DNA of 64,000 nucleotides from G020348185 sp964525045 (GCA_964525045.1 CAZGFD010000001.1:1-64000); one strand, 5' to 3'; positions 14,878 through 24,516 are shown, counted from the stretch's first letter. The notes: a model not told the origin generated them from the letters alone. A program made the numbers and translations.

Positions 14878-16818
14878 TCAGACATCCAGGCTATCCGCAA
14901 GTCCGGCGTTGGCCATGAGGAACTCATAACGGGCTTCGGTTCGTTTCCCCATCAGATCGTGAAAGACACGGTCGGTATTCAGTTCATCCTGAAGTTCAAT
15001 CTTGAGGAGCCGACGGGTGGCCGGATTGAGGGTGGTGTCCTTCAGTTGTTGGGGAAACATTTCACCAAGTCCTTTAAAGCGACTGATCGTTGGCTTGGCA
15101 TTGCTGCGGGCTTGGCTCAAGATCGTGTGTTTTTCCTCATCGGTTCCGGCCCACAACACGTCTTTTCCAATGTCAATTCGATAGAGGGGGGGTTGGGCAA
15201 GATAAACGTACCCCTGTTTGATGAGTTCGGGGAGGTGACGGAAAAAGAATGTCAAAAGCAACGTACTGATGTGGTACCCATCGATGTCTGCATCCATGAG
15301 TAAGATAATTTTGTGGTACCGGAGTTTCTTGAGATCAAAATCTTTCCCAATCCCGCAGCCTATGGCCTTGACTAAATCAGTCAATTCTTTGTTTTCAACC
15401 ACCTTGGCCAAGGTCAATTCCTCGGTATTCAGAACTTTTCCTCTGATGGGCAGAATGGCTTGCGTTTTCAGATCACGACCTTGCTTGGCGGTCCCACCGG
15501 CTGAATCTCCCTCGACGATGAAAAGTTCACTGACTGTAGGATCGGTGCTTTGACAATCAGCCAATTTGCCGGGCAAGTTGAGACGATGACTGACGGCTGA
15601 TTTTCGTATGACGGCTTTCGAGGCTTCCCGTGAGGCTTCCCGCGCACGAGCGGCGAGGATCATTCGACCCACCAGGGTTTCCGCAATGCTTTGATTTTCA
15701 TTCAAATATGTTTCCAGTGCCGGCCGGATGGTGCTATCCACCATGCCCTGCGTCTCGGGATTATTCAGTCGTTCTTTGGTTTGTCCCTGGAATTGGGGAT
15801 TTAGGATCAATACGCTCAGCACCACGGCCAAACCCTCTCGTATATCCTCAGCTTGGATGGTCACTCCCTTGGGAGTCAGATTATGGGTCTCAATATAATT
15901 ACGCACGGCTTTCACGACGCCGCTCCGTAACCCGGATTCGTGCGTCCCGCCGTTAGAGGTGGCCACACCGTTCACATAACTACGGATGAATTCCGCAGGT
16001 TCGTCTGTCCATTGGAGGGCCGCTTCCATACCAAACCCGTTTCCGTTGGATCCCTTTTCGTGACCGTTCCTTAAATTGCGTTCAAGGTAAAAGACAAAAT
16101 CGGCCGTTGCCTTTCGATTTCGGTCAGACACCAGCTTCAACAGATATTCTTCAATCCCTTGCTCATGCACAAACTGATGAGTTTTTCCGGAAGAACCATC
16201 ACGGAAAGTGAGCTTGAGCCCCTTATGGAGGTAGGCCTTGGCTTCAAGTGTTTCTTCCAGCAATAGTGAATCGAATGTGACATTTTTCCCGAAAATAAGT
16301 GGGTCAGGACGAAAATAGACCGAGGTTCCTGTCCCGCGGGCCGCGCCCTCCTGTTTAACTGGAGTTTTGGGATTACCCGCCTGATAGGTTTGGCTCCATT
16401 CCTTTCCGTCCCGTTTCACCCGGACCTCCAGGTGGCGGGAGAGCGCGTTGACGACTGAGGCGCCGACGCCATGAAGACCACCCGAATGAATGTAACTGCC
16501 GGTTTGGAATTTTCCCCCAGCATGGAGGGTGGTCATGATAATTTCCAACGCGGATTTTTTGTGTTGAGGATGTTTTTCGACCGGAATGCCGCGTCCGTTG
16601 TCAGTAATGCAAATGCCGTCACGGGATTTGTCCAACTCCACGACAATATTCGTGGCATAGCCGTTCATCACTTCATCGATGGCATTGTCCAGAATTTCCC
16701 ATACAAGATGATGCAGGCCCGTTTTATCGGTCCCGCCAATGTACATGGCCGGCCTTCGCCGTACCGGTTCGATCCCTTCTAGTACAACAATGTCGCTCGC
16801 ATCATATTTCTTGGCCAT
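14878..16818 (-). CDS. parE: DNA topoisomerase IV subunit B (ParE/GyrB family)
   Basis: The 646-residue ATPase subunit of a type IIA topoisomerase. The GHKL ATPase part shows EILDNAIDEV, ITDNGRGIPV and HSGGLHGVGASVVNALS. The TOPRIM domain shows EGDSAGGTAKQGRD and the metal-binding DADIDGYHIS. The length (no GyrB-type insert) and pairing with the adjacent subunit A gene favour topoisomerase IV, which decatenates replicated chromosomes. A lone gyrase pair cannot be excluded without the rest of the genome. It follows parC by 76 bases on the same strand, so the two are probably co-transcribed. Confidence 0.9.
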   Translation of the reverse strand: MAKKYDASDIVVLEGIEPVRRRPAMYIGGTDKTGLHHLVWEILDNAIDEVMNGYATNIVVELDKSRDGICITDNGRGIPVEKHPQHKKSALEIIMTTLHAGGKFQTGSYIHSGGLHGVGASVVNALSRHLEVRVKRDGKEWSQTYQAGNPKTPVKQEGAARGTGTSVYFRPDPLIFGKNVTFDSLLLEETLEAKAYLHKGLKLTFRDGSSGKTHQFVHEQGIEEYLLKLVSDRNRKATADFVFYLERNLRNGHEKGSNGNGFGMEAALQWTDEPAEFIRSYVNGVATSNGGTHESGLRSGVVKAVRNYIETHNLTPKGVTIQAEDIREGLAVVLSVLILNPQFQGQTKERLNNPETQGMVDSTIRPALETYLNENQSIAETLVGRMILAARAREASREASKAVIRKSAVSHRLNLPGKLADCQSTDPTVSELFIVEGDSAGGTAKQGRDLKTQAILPIRGKVLNTEELTLAKVVENKELTDLVKAIGCGIGKDFDLKKLRYHKIILLMDADIDGYHISTLLLTFFFRHLPELIKQGYVYLAQPPLYRIDIGKDVLWAGTDEEKHTILSQARSNAKPTISRFKGLGEMFPQQLKDTTLNPATRRLLKIELQDELNTDRVFHDLMGKRTEARYEFLMANAGLADSLDV

Positions 16819-16894
16819 GCCCGGTCCCCTTAAACGGAAGGTCTAAAAAAGGTTGAAAAAAAAGAAAAAACTCTAAGCGTTCAGATTCAACGAC

Positions 16895-19324
16895 TTATGA
16901 TCCACTACCCGAATCCGTGACAAAATCAGGCAACTGGATTTCCGGGGGCTCCACTTCGCTGAGGATTCCCCGCTTGAACAACGTGTGACCTTTCCCGCCC
17001 CGACTGACCACTTGATATTTTTTGGGAGAAACCACAAGTTTGCCCCCGTCTTCTTTGAGTAGAGCAAACTGATCCGTTTTTTCCGTGAAAAGTCGGAATC
17101 CCAAGACGCGATCCTGTTTTTCCAGTTTGATGACGATGACCCCGCGACCGGCACCGGAAAGAAGGACGACCTCCTCGGTACGGCAAAGCAATGCCTTGCC
17201 ACGTGAAGAGACCACGGCGATGAGAGATTTGTTCAATTGTTGATTCACGAATCCTACCCCGACGACTTCTTCCCCCTCCTTGACTTTCATGAATTTTCGT
17301 CCTAACCGGCTTGACGGTTCCCGAAATGTCGCCAATTCAAACCTGACTCCCATGCCGGATGAACTGACCGCAACCCCTTGTCCGATGGCCGAAGCGGTCG
17401 AATCATTGGTTTGGTCGAACAACGGAAGGAGTGAGGCGGCAGGAGCCGTGGTGGAAGAAGGTGTGAGTTTCAACATCCGTGGATCTAAACTGAGTGCGGC
17501 GACGATGCGCTCCCCGTCTTTGAATTTAAAAATCTTTTGTGCCGGATCGCCGTACCCGCTCCGGGCGGCGGGAATGTCACCGATGCGAATGGTATAGGCG
17601 CTGCCATAGCTCGAGAAAAATACAATATTCTCGACGGTACTTCCACCTAACACCGTGATGATTCGATCCCCTTCGCGAACGCGGGCCTTGGACAGATCCT
17701 TGATCACGCCTACGCGTCGGATCCATCCGTCCATGGATACCGTGATAACCGCGTCCTCTTTTACCATGTAGGCTTCCGGATCAAACTCCACTTCCTCGGT
17801 TTGTCGTCGACCGACTTTGGTCCGCCGCTTGTCGGCATAAGTCTTGGCCACGTCCTGGAGCTCTCGTTTCACCACATCCCAAAGTTTTGACGAAGAAGCT
17901 AAGAGGGAATTGAGTTCTTTGGCTTGCCGACGCTTGTCAGCCAATTCGTCAAGCATCTTTTTGATTTCAGTCCGGGACAGCTTGTAAATGGGAGTTTCCA
18001 GGATGGCTTCGGTTTGCGTGGTATCCAAGTCGAACCGTCGTTGGAGTTTCATTGCCGAATCGGCTTTTCCGTCGCTTTGGCGAATGATTTTCAACACTTG
18101 ATCGAGTGCGTCGAATATCGTTTTAAAGCCATTCAGAATATGAATGCGTCGTTCGAGGACTTGGAGGTCATAGGTCAACCGTCGTTTAACAGTTTCGAAA
18201 CGGAAGTCTACGAATAATTGCAATATGCGTTTCAGGTTCAGACAGTCCGGTCGAGATACCCCGGAATCAGGAACGGGGACCAGGCAGGTCAGATTCACTG
18301 AGAAGTTGTTTTGTAATGGAGTATTCTTAAAGAGATACGCCATGGCGACATGGGGGTCTGCATCTTTTTGTAGCTCCAAGACCACCCTCACATCGGTCGT
18401 GGATTCATCCCGCACATCAAGAAGTTGGGGAACTTTTCGAGCCGCGATAAGATCACCGATGCGTTCAACAATAGTCGCCTTATCGACCGCAAATGGAATA
18501 GAGGTAATCACGATTTCGGATTTTCCGGGAGAACGAGGCTCGACTTCATACTCACCGCGAAGCCGGACCGACCCTTGACCGGTTTCATAGATTTCTCGAA
18601 GTTCCGTCCGGTTATTGAGGATTTCCCCACCAGTCGGAAAGTCAGGGCCTTTGATATGTTTCATCAAATCCGAGGTTGAGCAGTCTCGGTCCTTGATAAT
18701 GGCAATGCTGGCGTCAATTACTTCTCCGAGATGATGAGGGGGAATATTTGTGGCCATGCCGACCGCGATTCCGGTTGACCCGTTAACCAGTAAATTGGGA
18801 AACCGGGCCGGTAAGACAAGAGGTTCTTCCCCTTTGCCGTCGTAATTGGGTTGGAGGTCGACCGTATCCTTTTGTAGCTCAGAAAGCAGTTCTAACGCAG
18901 GAGGAGCCAGGCGTGCCTCCGTGTACCGGTAAGCGGCCGGGGGATCGCCATCCAGGCTCCCAAAATTGCCATGTCCGTCGACGAGGGGAACGCGTAATGA
19001 CCAATGTTGGGCCATGCGAGCCATGGCGTCATAGACGGCCGAGTCACCATGCGGGTGCCACTCACCAATCACCGATCCGACGACTTTGGCACTTTTGATC
19101 GGAGATCGATCGGGAGTCAACCGATGGTTGTGATACATCGAAAATAAAATGCGCCGCTGGACCGGTTTCAGCCCGTCTCGGACGTCGGGTAAGGCCCTGG
19201 AGGTAATGACCGATAACGCGTAGTTGAGATACCGTTGCCGGGTAGTTTCATCCAGTGCGACCGGAGTGATCCCTCGGCCATCTCCGTGAGTTCTGTCGAT
19301 TTTGCGGGTTTTGGCTTTAGGCAT
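16895..19324 (-). CDS. parC: DNA topoisomerase IV subunit A (ParC/GyrA family)
   Basis: The 809-residue DNA-cleaving subunit. The N-terminal winged helix domain has YALSVITSRALPDVRDGLKP and the quinolone pocket HPHGDSAVYDAMARM, with the usual Ser and Asp, so it looks quinolone-sensitive. The catalytic tyrosine lies in AAYRYTEARL. The C-terminal domain shows beta-pinwheel repeats; the nearest match to the GyrA box is SRGGKGH, lacking the complete QRRGGKG, which favours topoisomerase IV over gyrase. Start ATG at 19324. The parC-parE order is inferred to form one operon. Confidence 0.88.
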   Translation of the reverse strand: MPKAKTRKIDRTHGDGRGITPVALDETTRQRYLNYALSVITSRALPDVRDGLKPVQRRILFSMYHNHRLTPDRSPIKSAKVVGSVIGEWHPHGDSAVYDAMARMAQHWSLRVPLVDGHGNFGSLDGDPPAAYRYTEARLAPPALELLSELQKDTVDLQPNYDGKGEEPLVLPARFPNLLVNGSTGIAVGMATNIPPHHLGEVIDASIAIIKDRDCSTSDLMKHIKGPDFPTGGEILNNRTELREIYETGQGSVRLRGEYEVEPRSPGKSEIVITSIPFAVDKATIVERIGDLIAARKVPQLLDVRDESTTDVRVVLELQKDADPHVAMAYLFKNTPLQNNFSVNLTCLVPVPDSGVSRPDCLNLKRILQLFVDFRFETVKRRLTYDLQVLERRIHILNGFKTIFDALDQVLKIIRQSDGKADSAMKLQRRFDLDTTQTEAILETPIYKLSRTEIKKMLDELADKRRQAKELNSLLASSSKLWDVVKRELQDVAKTYADKRRTKVGRRQTEEVEFDPEAYMVKEDAVITVSMDGWIRRVGVIKDLSKARVREGDRIITVLGGSTVENIVFFSSYGSAYTIRIGDIPAARSGYGDPAQKIFKFKDGERIVAALSLDPRMLKLTPSSTTAPAASLLPLFDQTNDSTASAIGQGVAVSSSGMGVRFELATFREPSSRLGRKFMKVKEGEEVVGVGFVNQQLNKSLIAVVSSRGKALLCRTEEVVLLSGAGRGVIVIKLEKQDRVLGFRLFTEKTDQFALLKEDGGKLVVSPKKYQVVSRGGKGHTLFKRGILSEVEPPEIQLPDFVTDSGSGS

Positions 19325-19387
19325 CAGTCAAGAATGGGAGGCGGCGATGTTGACGGTGCCCCTTGGATGTCCAAAAAGTCTTGGAAA

Positions 19388-20839
19388 TCACTGGGGCGGA
19401 TTTGTGGATGAATCTGGTGGAGGCCCTGGGCCAAATGACTTTTGGGGTGGTTGAGGTTTTTTAGGAGAACCCTTGGGCTGCGGCTTCAGTCCTAACGGTT
19501 CTTGGATTCGCGTTTTGACCCAGAACCGGTCCCACCATTCCGTCGGGTTCACCTGTGTCCCTTGGAGGACCAGGCCAAAGTGGAGATGATCCCCGGCGGC
19601 CAATCCGGTAGTGCCGGAGCGAGCAATGACTTGGCCAATGGTGACCGATTCTCCAATTTTCACTTCATACGAAGATAAATGGGCATACATTGATTGAAGG
19701 CCGTACCCGTGATCGATGACGATGGTATTTCCGTAGATCCCCAGGTATTCGGCAAAGACCACAATTCCGCTATTGGATGCCTGAACGGGATAATGTTTCG
19801 TTACCGCTAAATCAAATCCAAGATGATCCTGCGTGTCCACGATTTTATTCGCATACACGTAATTTCGATGATCGGCAAACGCGGCTTCAACCTGGGACCC
19901 GGGAAGTTGGCGAAAGGCCTCTTGCCAGAGGAACTCCGGCCGGCTTTGCTTCCCTAATTCAATGATGGTCCGGTTGTTGAGTCGACGGAGTTTATTATTC
20001 ACTTCCAAAAAGTTTTTCAAATTGTCCCCTTGATCTTGAGCGTCCGGAGATTGGGCAATAATGGGCATGACGGTTTTTTGAATAAAGCGATCAGTGATAC
20101 CTATGCGACGGGTACGCCAGTTTTTTTCTTCAACCCGATAATCCAAATCAAGAATGCCTCGGTTGCCAAATCCATCATCGGCAAAAAGTTGGATGGGAGT
20201 ATGGGGTTTGGCATTATGAGGAAAAGCCATGAGGGCGAACATCCCGTTTCCATCAGGGGCCGGAAATCCCGGATACATGGTGGAAAGAATTTGAATGCCA
20301 TGTTCTTTGGCTTCCCGGGAAACTCGATACCGGACAATTCCCGATCCTCCCTGCGCGATTGATCCAGGAGGGGAAAGGAGTTCAAGACGAGGAGCTGAAA
20401 ATTTCAAGGTCACCTCCTGCGTCAGGCGTTCTCCGTTACCCTCAAAAAAATTACCCCAGGAATAATCTCGGGCCGTCACGATGAGTTTGGTTTCTCCCTT
20501 TTTCCGTGGCAGGGTCGTATCGGCATAGGGGACCATTTCAAGGTCGTATTCACGTTCAATTCCTCCGTCCAGCGAAAGGAATCCGTGAGATGGAAACGAC
20601 TCTTCTACCAGCGTGAAGGTTTCGAGGTTGTGAACAATGCGAACGGAAATATGCTTCAGTCCCGTATCCGTATCAGAAACATGGATGACGAGCGGTGTCG
20701 TCGGGCCGGCTTCAGAAAAAGGTTGGGTTAAAACAATTTCTGGTGGAGTGGAATCGCCCCATCGAGCAACCCCAACAAAAAGAAGATAGGTTGCAATAAA
20801 CCCTATGCCAATAAGAATAACGAAAGATTTTTTGGACAC
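19388..20839 (-). CDS. M23 family metallopeptidase (LytM-type), membrane-anchored
   Basis: The 483-residue product starts (GTG at 20839) with one membrane segment (about 5-25) and a large periplasmic region. A beta-rich, Ig-like N-terminal part (IVLTQPFSEAGPTTPLVIHVSD) precedes a C-terminal LytM domain. Zinc ligands are visible in HLGFDLA (His and Asp) and DHLHFGL (His-x-His), with DHGYGLQSMYAHLSS between. All ligands are present, so it should be an active peptidoglycan endopeptidase rather than an EnvC-type activator. A proline-rich tail (about 455-483) ends the protein. It is upstream of parC by 63 bases and probably has its own transcript. Confidence 0.9.
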   Translation of the reverse strand: MSKKSFVILIGIGFIATYLLFVGVARWGDSTPPEIVLTQPFSEAGPTTPLVIHVSDTDTGLKHISVRIVHNLETFTLVEESFPSHGFLSLDGGIEREYDLEMVPYADTTLPRKKGETKLIVTARDYSWGNFFEGNGERLTQEVTLKFSAPRLELLSPPGSIAQGGSGIVRYRVSREAKEHGIQILSTMYPGFPAPDGNGMFALMAFPHNAKPHTPIQLFADDGFGNRGILDLDYRVEEKNWRTRRIGITDRFIQKTVMPIIAQSPDAQDQGDNLKNFLEVNNKLRRLNNRTIIELGKQSRPEFLWQEAFRQLPGSQVEAAFADHRNYVYANKIVDTQDHLGFDLAVTKHYPVQASNSGIVVFAEYLGIYGNTIVIDHGYGLQSMYAHLSSYEVKIGESVTIGQVIARSGTTGLAAGDHLHFGLVLQGTQVNPTEWWDRFWVKTRIQEPLGLKPQPKGSPKKPQPPQKSFGPGPPPDSSTNPPQ

Positions 20840-21205
20840 GCGGTGTGGACTAATCCTCCCTTTTACCCTCTACTTATACCATACGGGGGTAAGAGAGCAA
20901 GGGCATTCTGTCTTCTTTTCTTATCATAAGACTCGAAAAAGGAAATAGAATCTCGAGGGATATTGTTTCCATTTTCAAGTTTAGACTTGAACCTGCCGTG
21001 AAATATTCCCACTTCCCTTTTGAATACTTTACACTCTTGACACCTGGTACCTGATATCCTAGCCTGTCCTCTCTCTTTGTTCAGGAATAAAGAGAATGTT
21101 CCTCAAGTCTCTTTCCATTTCTGGGTTTCTATCAATTATGGCGGGGCTATTTCAAATTTAAACACAATCGAAGATGGATAAAGATAGACAAAGGAAAGAT
21201 AGACC
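20840..21205. other. Divergent intergenic region between M23 peptidase gene and mreB
   Basis: This 366-base region must hold the promoters of two wall-related genes. It contains a palindrome (20974-20991) and a TTGACA near 21037, with only a weak -10 (TAGCCT) 17 bases later. The mreB leader is long, with the ribosome binding site weak (AAAGGAAAG). No structured RNA was recognised. Confidence 0.4.
20974..20991. promoter_or_regulatory. Palindrome upstream of mreB
   Basis: TTCAAGT, TTAG and ACTTGAA form a perfect 7-base inverted repeat. It may be an operator, or a remnant of the TTTCAAG heptamer family placed head to head. Confidence 0.35.
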
Positions 21206-22246
21206 GTGAGCATTGCCGGTGACATCCTCGGGTGGTTTTCCAGCGATTTAGCCATTGATCTGGGCACCGCGACGACCTTGGTCTATGTGCGTGGCCGTGG
21301 GATTATGCTGAGTGAGCCATCTGTGGTGGCGTTGGAAAAGCAATCCAATGCCGTTCTCGCTGTCGGAGCGGAAGCGAAAAAAATGGTTGGTCGCACCCCC
21401 GGGAACATCGTTGCCATTCGGCCGATCAAAGAGGGAGTGATTGCTGACTTTGCCATGACGGAGAGGATGCTGCATTACTTTATTACCAAAGCCCACAATC
21501 GAGGGTCCTTTGTGCGCCCACGGTGTATTATTGGTGTCCCTTCCCGGATTACGGAGGTTGAACAACGGGCAGTCCGGGAATCAGCGACGCATGCAGGTGG
21601 ACGTGAGGTGTATTTAATCGAAGAACCGGTAGCCGCAGCCATCGGCGCAGGTCTTCCGATTACCGAACCCTCAGGCAATATGGTGGTCGATATTGGGGGA
21701 GGTACGACCGACATCGCGGTGATTTCCTTGGGGGGTATCGTCTGCAGTGAATCGGTGAAGGTGGCCGGGGATCAAATGGATGATTGCATCATGGGATATA
21801 TCAAGCGGCGATACAATCTCTTAATCGGCGATCATATGGCGGAGAGGGTCAAGATAGAGATTGGATCCGCCTACCCCCTGGAACAAGAAAAAACCATGAT
21901 GGTCAAGGGACGAGATTTGATTTCTGGAATTCCACGAACCGTTGTGGTCAATGACACAGAAGTCCGCGAAGCCTTGGAGGAGCCGATTCACGCCATTGTC
22001 AATGCCCTACGGCGGTCTTTGGAAAATACGCCCCCTGAGCTAGCAGGAGATATTATCGATCGTGGGGTGGTCATTACCGGTGGGGGGTCACTGTTGCCCG
22101 GGTTAGCCACGCGGTTTCAGGAAGAAACCAATTTGCCCATCATTACGGTTGAAGATCCCCTAACATCGGTAGTTCTCGGCGTAGGCAAGGTGCTTGACGA
22201 AATCGAACTATTCCGGAAGGTCTCCCTCCTGTCATCCCCAAGTTAA
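21206..22246 (+). CDS. mreB: Rod shape-determining protein MreB
   Basis: The 346-residue actin homologue forms membrane-bound filaments that guide lateral wall synthesis. The actin-type nucleotide motifs are present: DLAIDLGTATTLVYVRG (phosphate 1), VVDIGGGTTDIAVIS (phosphate 2) and VVITGGGSLLPGL (adenosine). The start is a GTG at 21206, placing SIAGDILGWFSSD before the first motif, as usual. No mreC, mreD, pbpA or rodA lies beside it, unlike the usual mre operon. The next gene is convergent, so mreB is a single-gene unit. Confidence 0.95.
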   Translation: MSIAGDILGWFSSDLAIDLGTATTLVYVRGRGIMLSEPSVVALEKQSNAVLAVGAEAKKMVGRTPGNIVAIRPIKEGVIADFAMTERMLHYFITKAHNRGSFVRPRCIIGVPSRITEVEQRAVRESATHAGGREVYLIEEPVAAAIGAGLPITEPSGNMVVDIGGGTTDIAVISLGGIVCSESVKVAGDQMDDCIMGYIKRRYNLLIGDHMAERVKIEIGSAYPLEQEKTMMVKGRDLISGIPRTVVVNDTEVREALEEPIHAIVNALRRSLENTPPELAGDIIDRGVVITGGGSLLPGLATRFQEETNLPIITVEDPLTSVVLGVGKVLDEIELFRKVSLLSSPS

Positions 22247-22301
22247 ACATTCCATGACGGTGCTGACTTCTCCCAAGTGAGATGACCCTCATGAAGAGAC
22301 T

Positions 22302-23459
22302 CTACTGTTTGGAATCTGAAGCGTTGATGATCCGATGAATGGATCCCTTGTGATTAATGATGTACAGCTCGCCATTTTCATCTTCTGCAAACGATGTAAT
22401 TTGCAAGTCCGTATCCAACAGCACGGTCTGCTTTCCTTCCCGGAACCCAAAAATTTCTCCACTGCAATAGTCGCCAAAAATATACGTGCCATAAAGTGAG
22501 GGCAACTGTCCGCCCCGGTAAACGTATCCGCCAATGACCGAACACCGAGGTCCCCCATTGGCATATTCTGTGACGGGCATCGTCACTGTAGTAGATTGTT
22601 GACAGTCTTCGCTGGGTTCATAACAATGGTTCCCTTCCATGAGCCGCCAGCCATGGTTTTCACCCACTCTCACGGTATTGATTTCTTCCCACGAATTCTG
22701 TCCGACATCACCGGCCCACAATTCCCCGGTTTTGCGGTCAAAAGAAAATCTCCATGGGTTGCGAAAACCAAGGGCGAAGATTTCAGGCCGGCCGCCCTCA
22801 TCGGCGAAAGGATTGGTAGAGGGAATCCCATAGGGAGAACCATGATCCACATCAATCCTCAAAATCTTGCCAAGGAGCTCCGATGGGTTTTGCCCCCGGT
22901 TACCGGGATCGCCTCCTGCCCCTCCATCTCCGGTTGCGATAAATAAATATCCCTCAGGTCCGAATGCCACCATTCCTCCATTGTGGTTGCCATAAGGCTG
23001 GGGGATCACCATCAATTCGATCTCCGGCGTTTCTGAACGGTAGGGATTTGAAGAGACCCGGTATTCGGCAATGACGGTAGCGCCGTCCTGCTCTCGCGTG
23101 TAATTCAGAAAATACCGTCCGTTTTCTTTGTAGCGGGGGTGAAAGGCTAAACCCAGCAGTCCGCGTTCCCCTCCCGTGGACAAAAGAGAGGAAATTTCCA
23201 GAAACGGTTTTGAATGCAATTTTCCCTTCTCCAGGATCAGGATGCGGCCATTTTGTTCCACGACAAACAGCCGTCCACTCCCATCGTCGGGGTAAGTCAG
23301 AAAAATGGGTTGTGAAATTCCGTTGGAAATAATGGTTTTAAGAGATATCTCCTTGCCCTGGGTATCTGGTGGTGAGGGAGACAGGGCCATTAAGGGTTGG
23401 GGAAAGGGAACCAACATGATAATTCCTACGGCCGTGAAAAACGCAAAGATCTTTCTCAA
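22302..23459 (-). CDS. PQQ-type sugar dehydrogenase (GSDH/aldose sugar dehydrogenase family)
   Basis: The 385-residue product has a signal peptide (about 1-25, ending LMALS) and a six-bladed propeller of the soluble glucose/sorbosone dehydrogenase family. Diagnostic segments are GERGLLGLAFHPRY with the catalytic-type His, YGNHNGGMVAFGPEGYLFIATGDGG with its calcium/PQQ-site residues, and FALGFRNPWRFSFDR. These enzymes oxidise aldoses with pyrroloquinoline quinone in the periplasm. PQQ synthesis genes are not in the window, and some relatives lack PQQ activity, so the substrate is open. It converges with mreB. Confidence 0.9.
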   Translation of the reverse strand: MRKIFAFFTAVGIIMLVPFPQPLMALSPSPPDTQGKEISLKTIISNGISQPIFLTYPDDGSGRLFVVEQNGRILILEKGKLHSKPFLEISSLLSTGGERGLLGLAFHPRYKENGRYFLNYTREQDGATVIAEYRVSSNPYRSETPEIELMVIPQPYGNHNGGMVAFGPEGYLFIATGDGGAGGDPGNRGQNPSELLGKILRIDVDHGSPYGIPSTNPFADEGGRPEIFALGFRNPWRFSFDRKTGELWAGDVGQNSWEEINTVRVGENHGWRLMEGNHCYEPSEDCQQSTTVTMPVTEYANGGPRCSVIGGYVYRGGQLPSLYGTYIFGDYCSGEIFGFREGKQTVLLDTDLQITSFAEDENGELYIINHKGSIHRIINASDSKQ

Positions 23460-23516
23460 GAAAAGAACCCTTTCATGAAGATATTTTCATTTAGCCGTAC
23501 CCGGCAGGGAGGACCC

Positions 23517-23828
23517 ATGGTCATGGTGCAGAAACCAAGATTGGATATTTGGGGAATGCCACGGAAGGATTGCGCCGGAAAAGACCCCCCTGCTATAAAA
23601 GTCTTAAACTTTGTCAAGGTGGGTGATCCAATCATGATCTTAAAATACGAATCGGATATATTAGATGAGGAACATTCTCGAGGGCGTTTTTATCATGTCT
23701 GCTATGGCCGGGTCCAGGAAAACGAATTAGCCATTCCACCTCCGGATCAACCCTATGAATGCCCCGATTGCGGAATCGATTTAGAACAAGAAGATTTCCT
23801 TCTGGCCCAACAACGGGGGTGGTCGTAG
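23517..23828 (+). CDS. Small conserved-looking zinc-ribbon-like protein (103 aa)
   Basis: I do not recognise a family. The ATG at 23517 is preceded by GGGAGG, and upstream in-frame starts overlap the divergent dehydrogenase gene. The product has a basic start, a strand-rich middle (VGDPIMILKYESDILDEE) and FYHVCYGRVQEN followed by ECPDCGID. Together these supply His, Cys and a CxxC that could bind one zinc. Its neighbour at 23876 and the FmdB-like gene are also small CxxC proteins. Cytoplasmic; function unknown. Confidence 0.65.
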   Translation: MVMVQKPRLDIWGMPRKDCAGKDPPAIKVLNFVKVGDPIMILKYESDILDEEHSRGRFYHVCYGRVQENELAIPPPDQPYECPDCGIDLEQEDFLLAQQRGWS

Positions 23829-23835
23829 AAGAATA

Positions 23836-23863
23836 GTTCCAAGTTTCAGGTTTCAAGTTTTTG
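23836..23863. repeat. Heptamer repeat, TTTCAAG type
   Basis: TTCCAAG, TTTCAGG and TTTCAAG in tandem fill most of the 47-base gap between the two small zinc-ribbon-like genes. Confidence 0.75.
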
Positions 23864-23875
23864 GGAGGGTTATAG

Positions 23876-24085
23876 ATGTCAGGGAGTCAAAGTCGGAAAA
23901 CGGTTTCGGTGATGCGCGGGGTAATGATGCTGTGTCCCACCTGCTACGAATCGGTTTTTGAGGAAAATTTGGTGGATGAAAAGAATTATGTCGAAGATCA
24001 TGAAACGTTTTTCGATCTTATTTGCCCTGGTTGCGAAGATATCAATCGCCCACTCATTGACGACATGCTGGGCAGCTCGGAATAG
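23876..24085 (+). CDS. Small zinc-ribbon-like protein (69 aa)
   Basis: The ATG at 23876 follows GGGAGGG at a good distance. The 69-residue product has two CxxC knuckles, LCPTCYES and ICPGCEDI, about 34 residues apart, which would form a four-cysteine zinc site. The rest is acidic (ENLVDEKNYVEDHE). No family was recognised. An internal ATG within the first 20 residues is an alternative start. It may be co-transcribed with the gene at 23517. Confidence 0.65.
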   Translation: MSGSQSRKTVSVMRGVMMLCPTCYESVFEENLVDEKNYVEDHETFFDLICPGCEDINRPLIDDMLGSSE

Positions 24086-24176
24086 ATTGTGGCCGTCTTC
24101 TTCTTAGGCCAACGGGCCCTATCACTTTCACGGACCCTTTTCCCCACCGCCGGCAACAAGATGGCCGAAATCCCTG

Positions 24177-24404
24177 TCAGTTAAGGGAGCATGATCCGGG
24201 GCCGCGCGGGTCACCGCAGGATCCGCAGGCGCCAGGGCCTCCTGCAAAGTCAGCTCCTCCTTCCGTGGCTCCGACCGCAAACGCAGTCAATTGCTTTTCC
24301 AGCTTTTGCCCCTGGCATTTTGGACATTCAGGGACAGTTGATCCCTGTATAAGGGATTCAAAATGATGAGCACATTCCTGACATCTGTAAGCATATATTG
24401 GCAT
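24177..24404 (-). CDS. FmdB family zinc-ribbon protein
   Basis: The 75-residue product begins MPIYAYRCQECAHHFESL and has CPKC, the hallmark of the FmdB/CxxC_CxxC_SSSS family of presumed regulators. The C-terminus is glycine-rich with extra cysteines (GACGSCGDPRGPGSCS). The ATG at 24404 is preceded by AGGAGG. The frame extends 69 bases further upstream but without domain or ribosome binding site support. Function of the family is poorly known; regulation or metal handling has been suggested. Confidence 0.88.
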   Translation of the reverse strand: MPIYAYRCQECAHHFESLIQGSTVPECPKCQGQKLEKQLTAFAVGATEGGADFAGGPGACGSCGDPRGPGSCSLN

Positions 24405-24516
24405 CGAATCTGGACCTCCTTTTGGTGAACGTGATAGATAAGTATTATAGATAAGGATTTCAGATCCTGACAACGACTTAAAGGTCCAAACGCAGATATT
24501 TGAAAGGGTAGGTATA

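Noticed and set aside
15630..15956. Plus-strand frames within parE, parC and lon
   Set aside because: They are antisense shadows of long conserved genes, with no ribosome binding sites or family matches.
19000..19090. Possible quinolone-resistance change in ParC
   Set aside because: The HPHGDSAVYDAM segment has the usual Ser and Asp, so no resistance substitution is visible.
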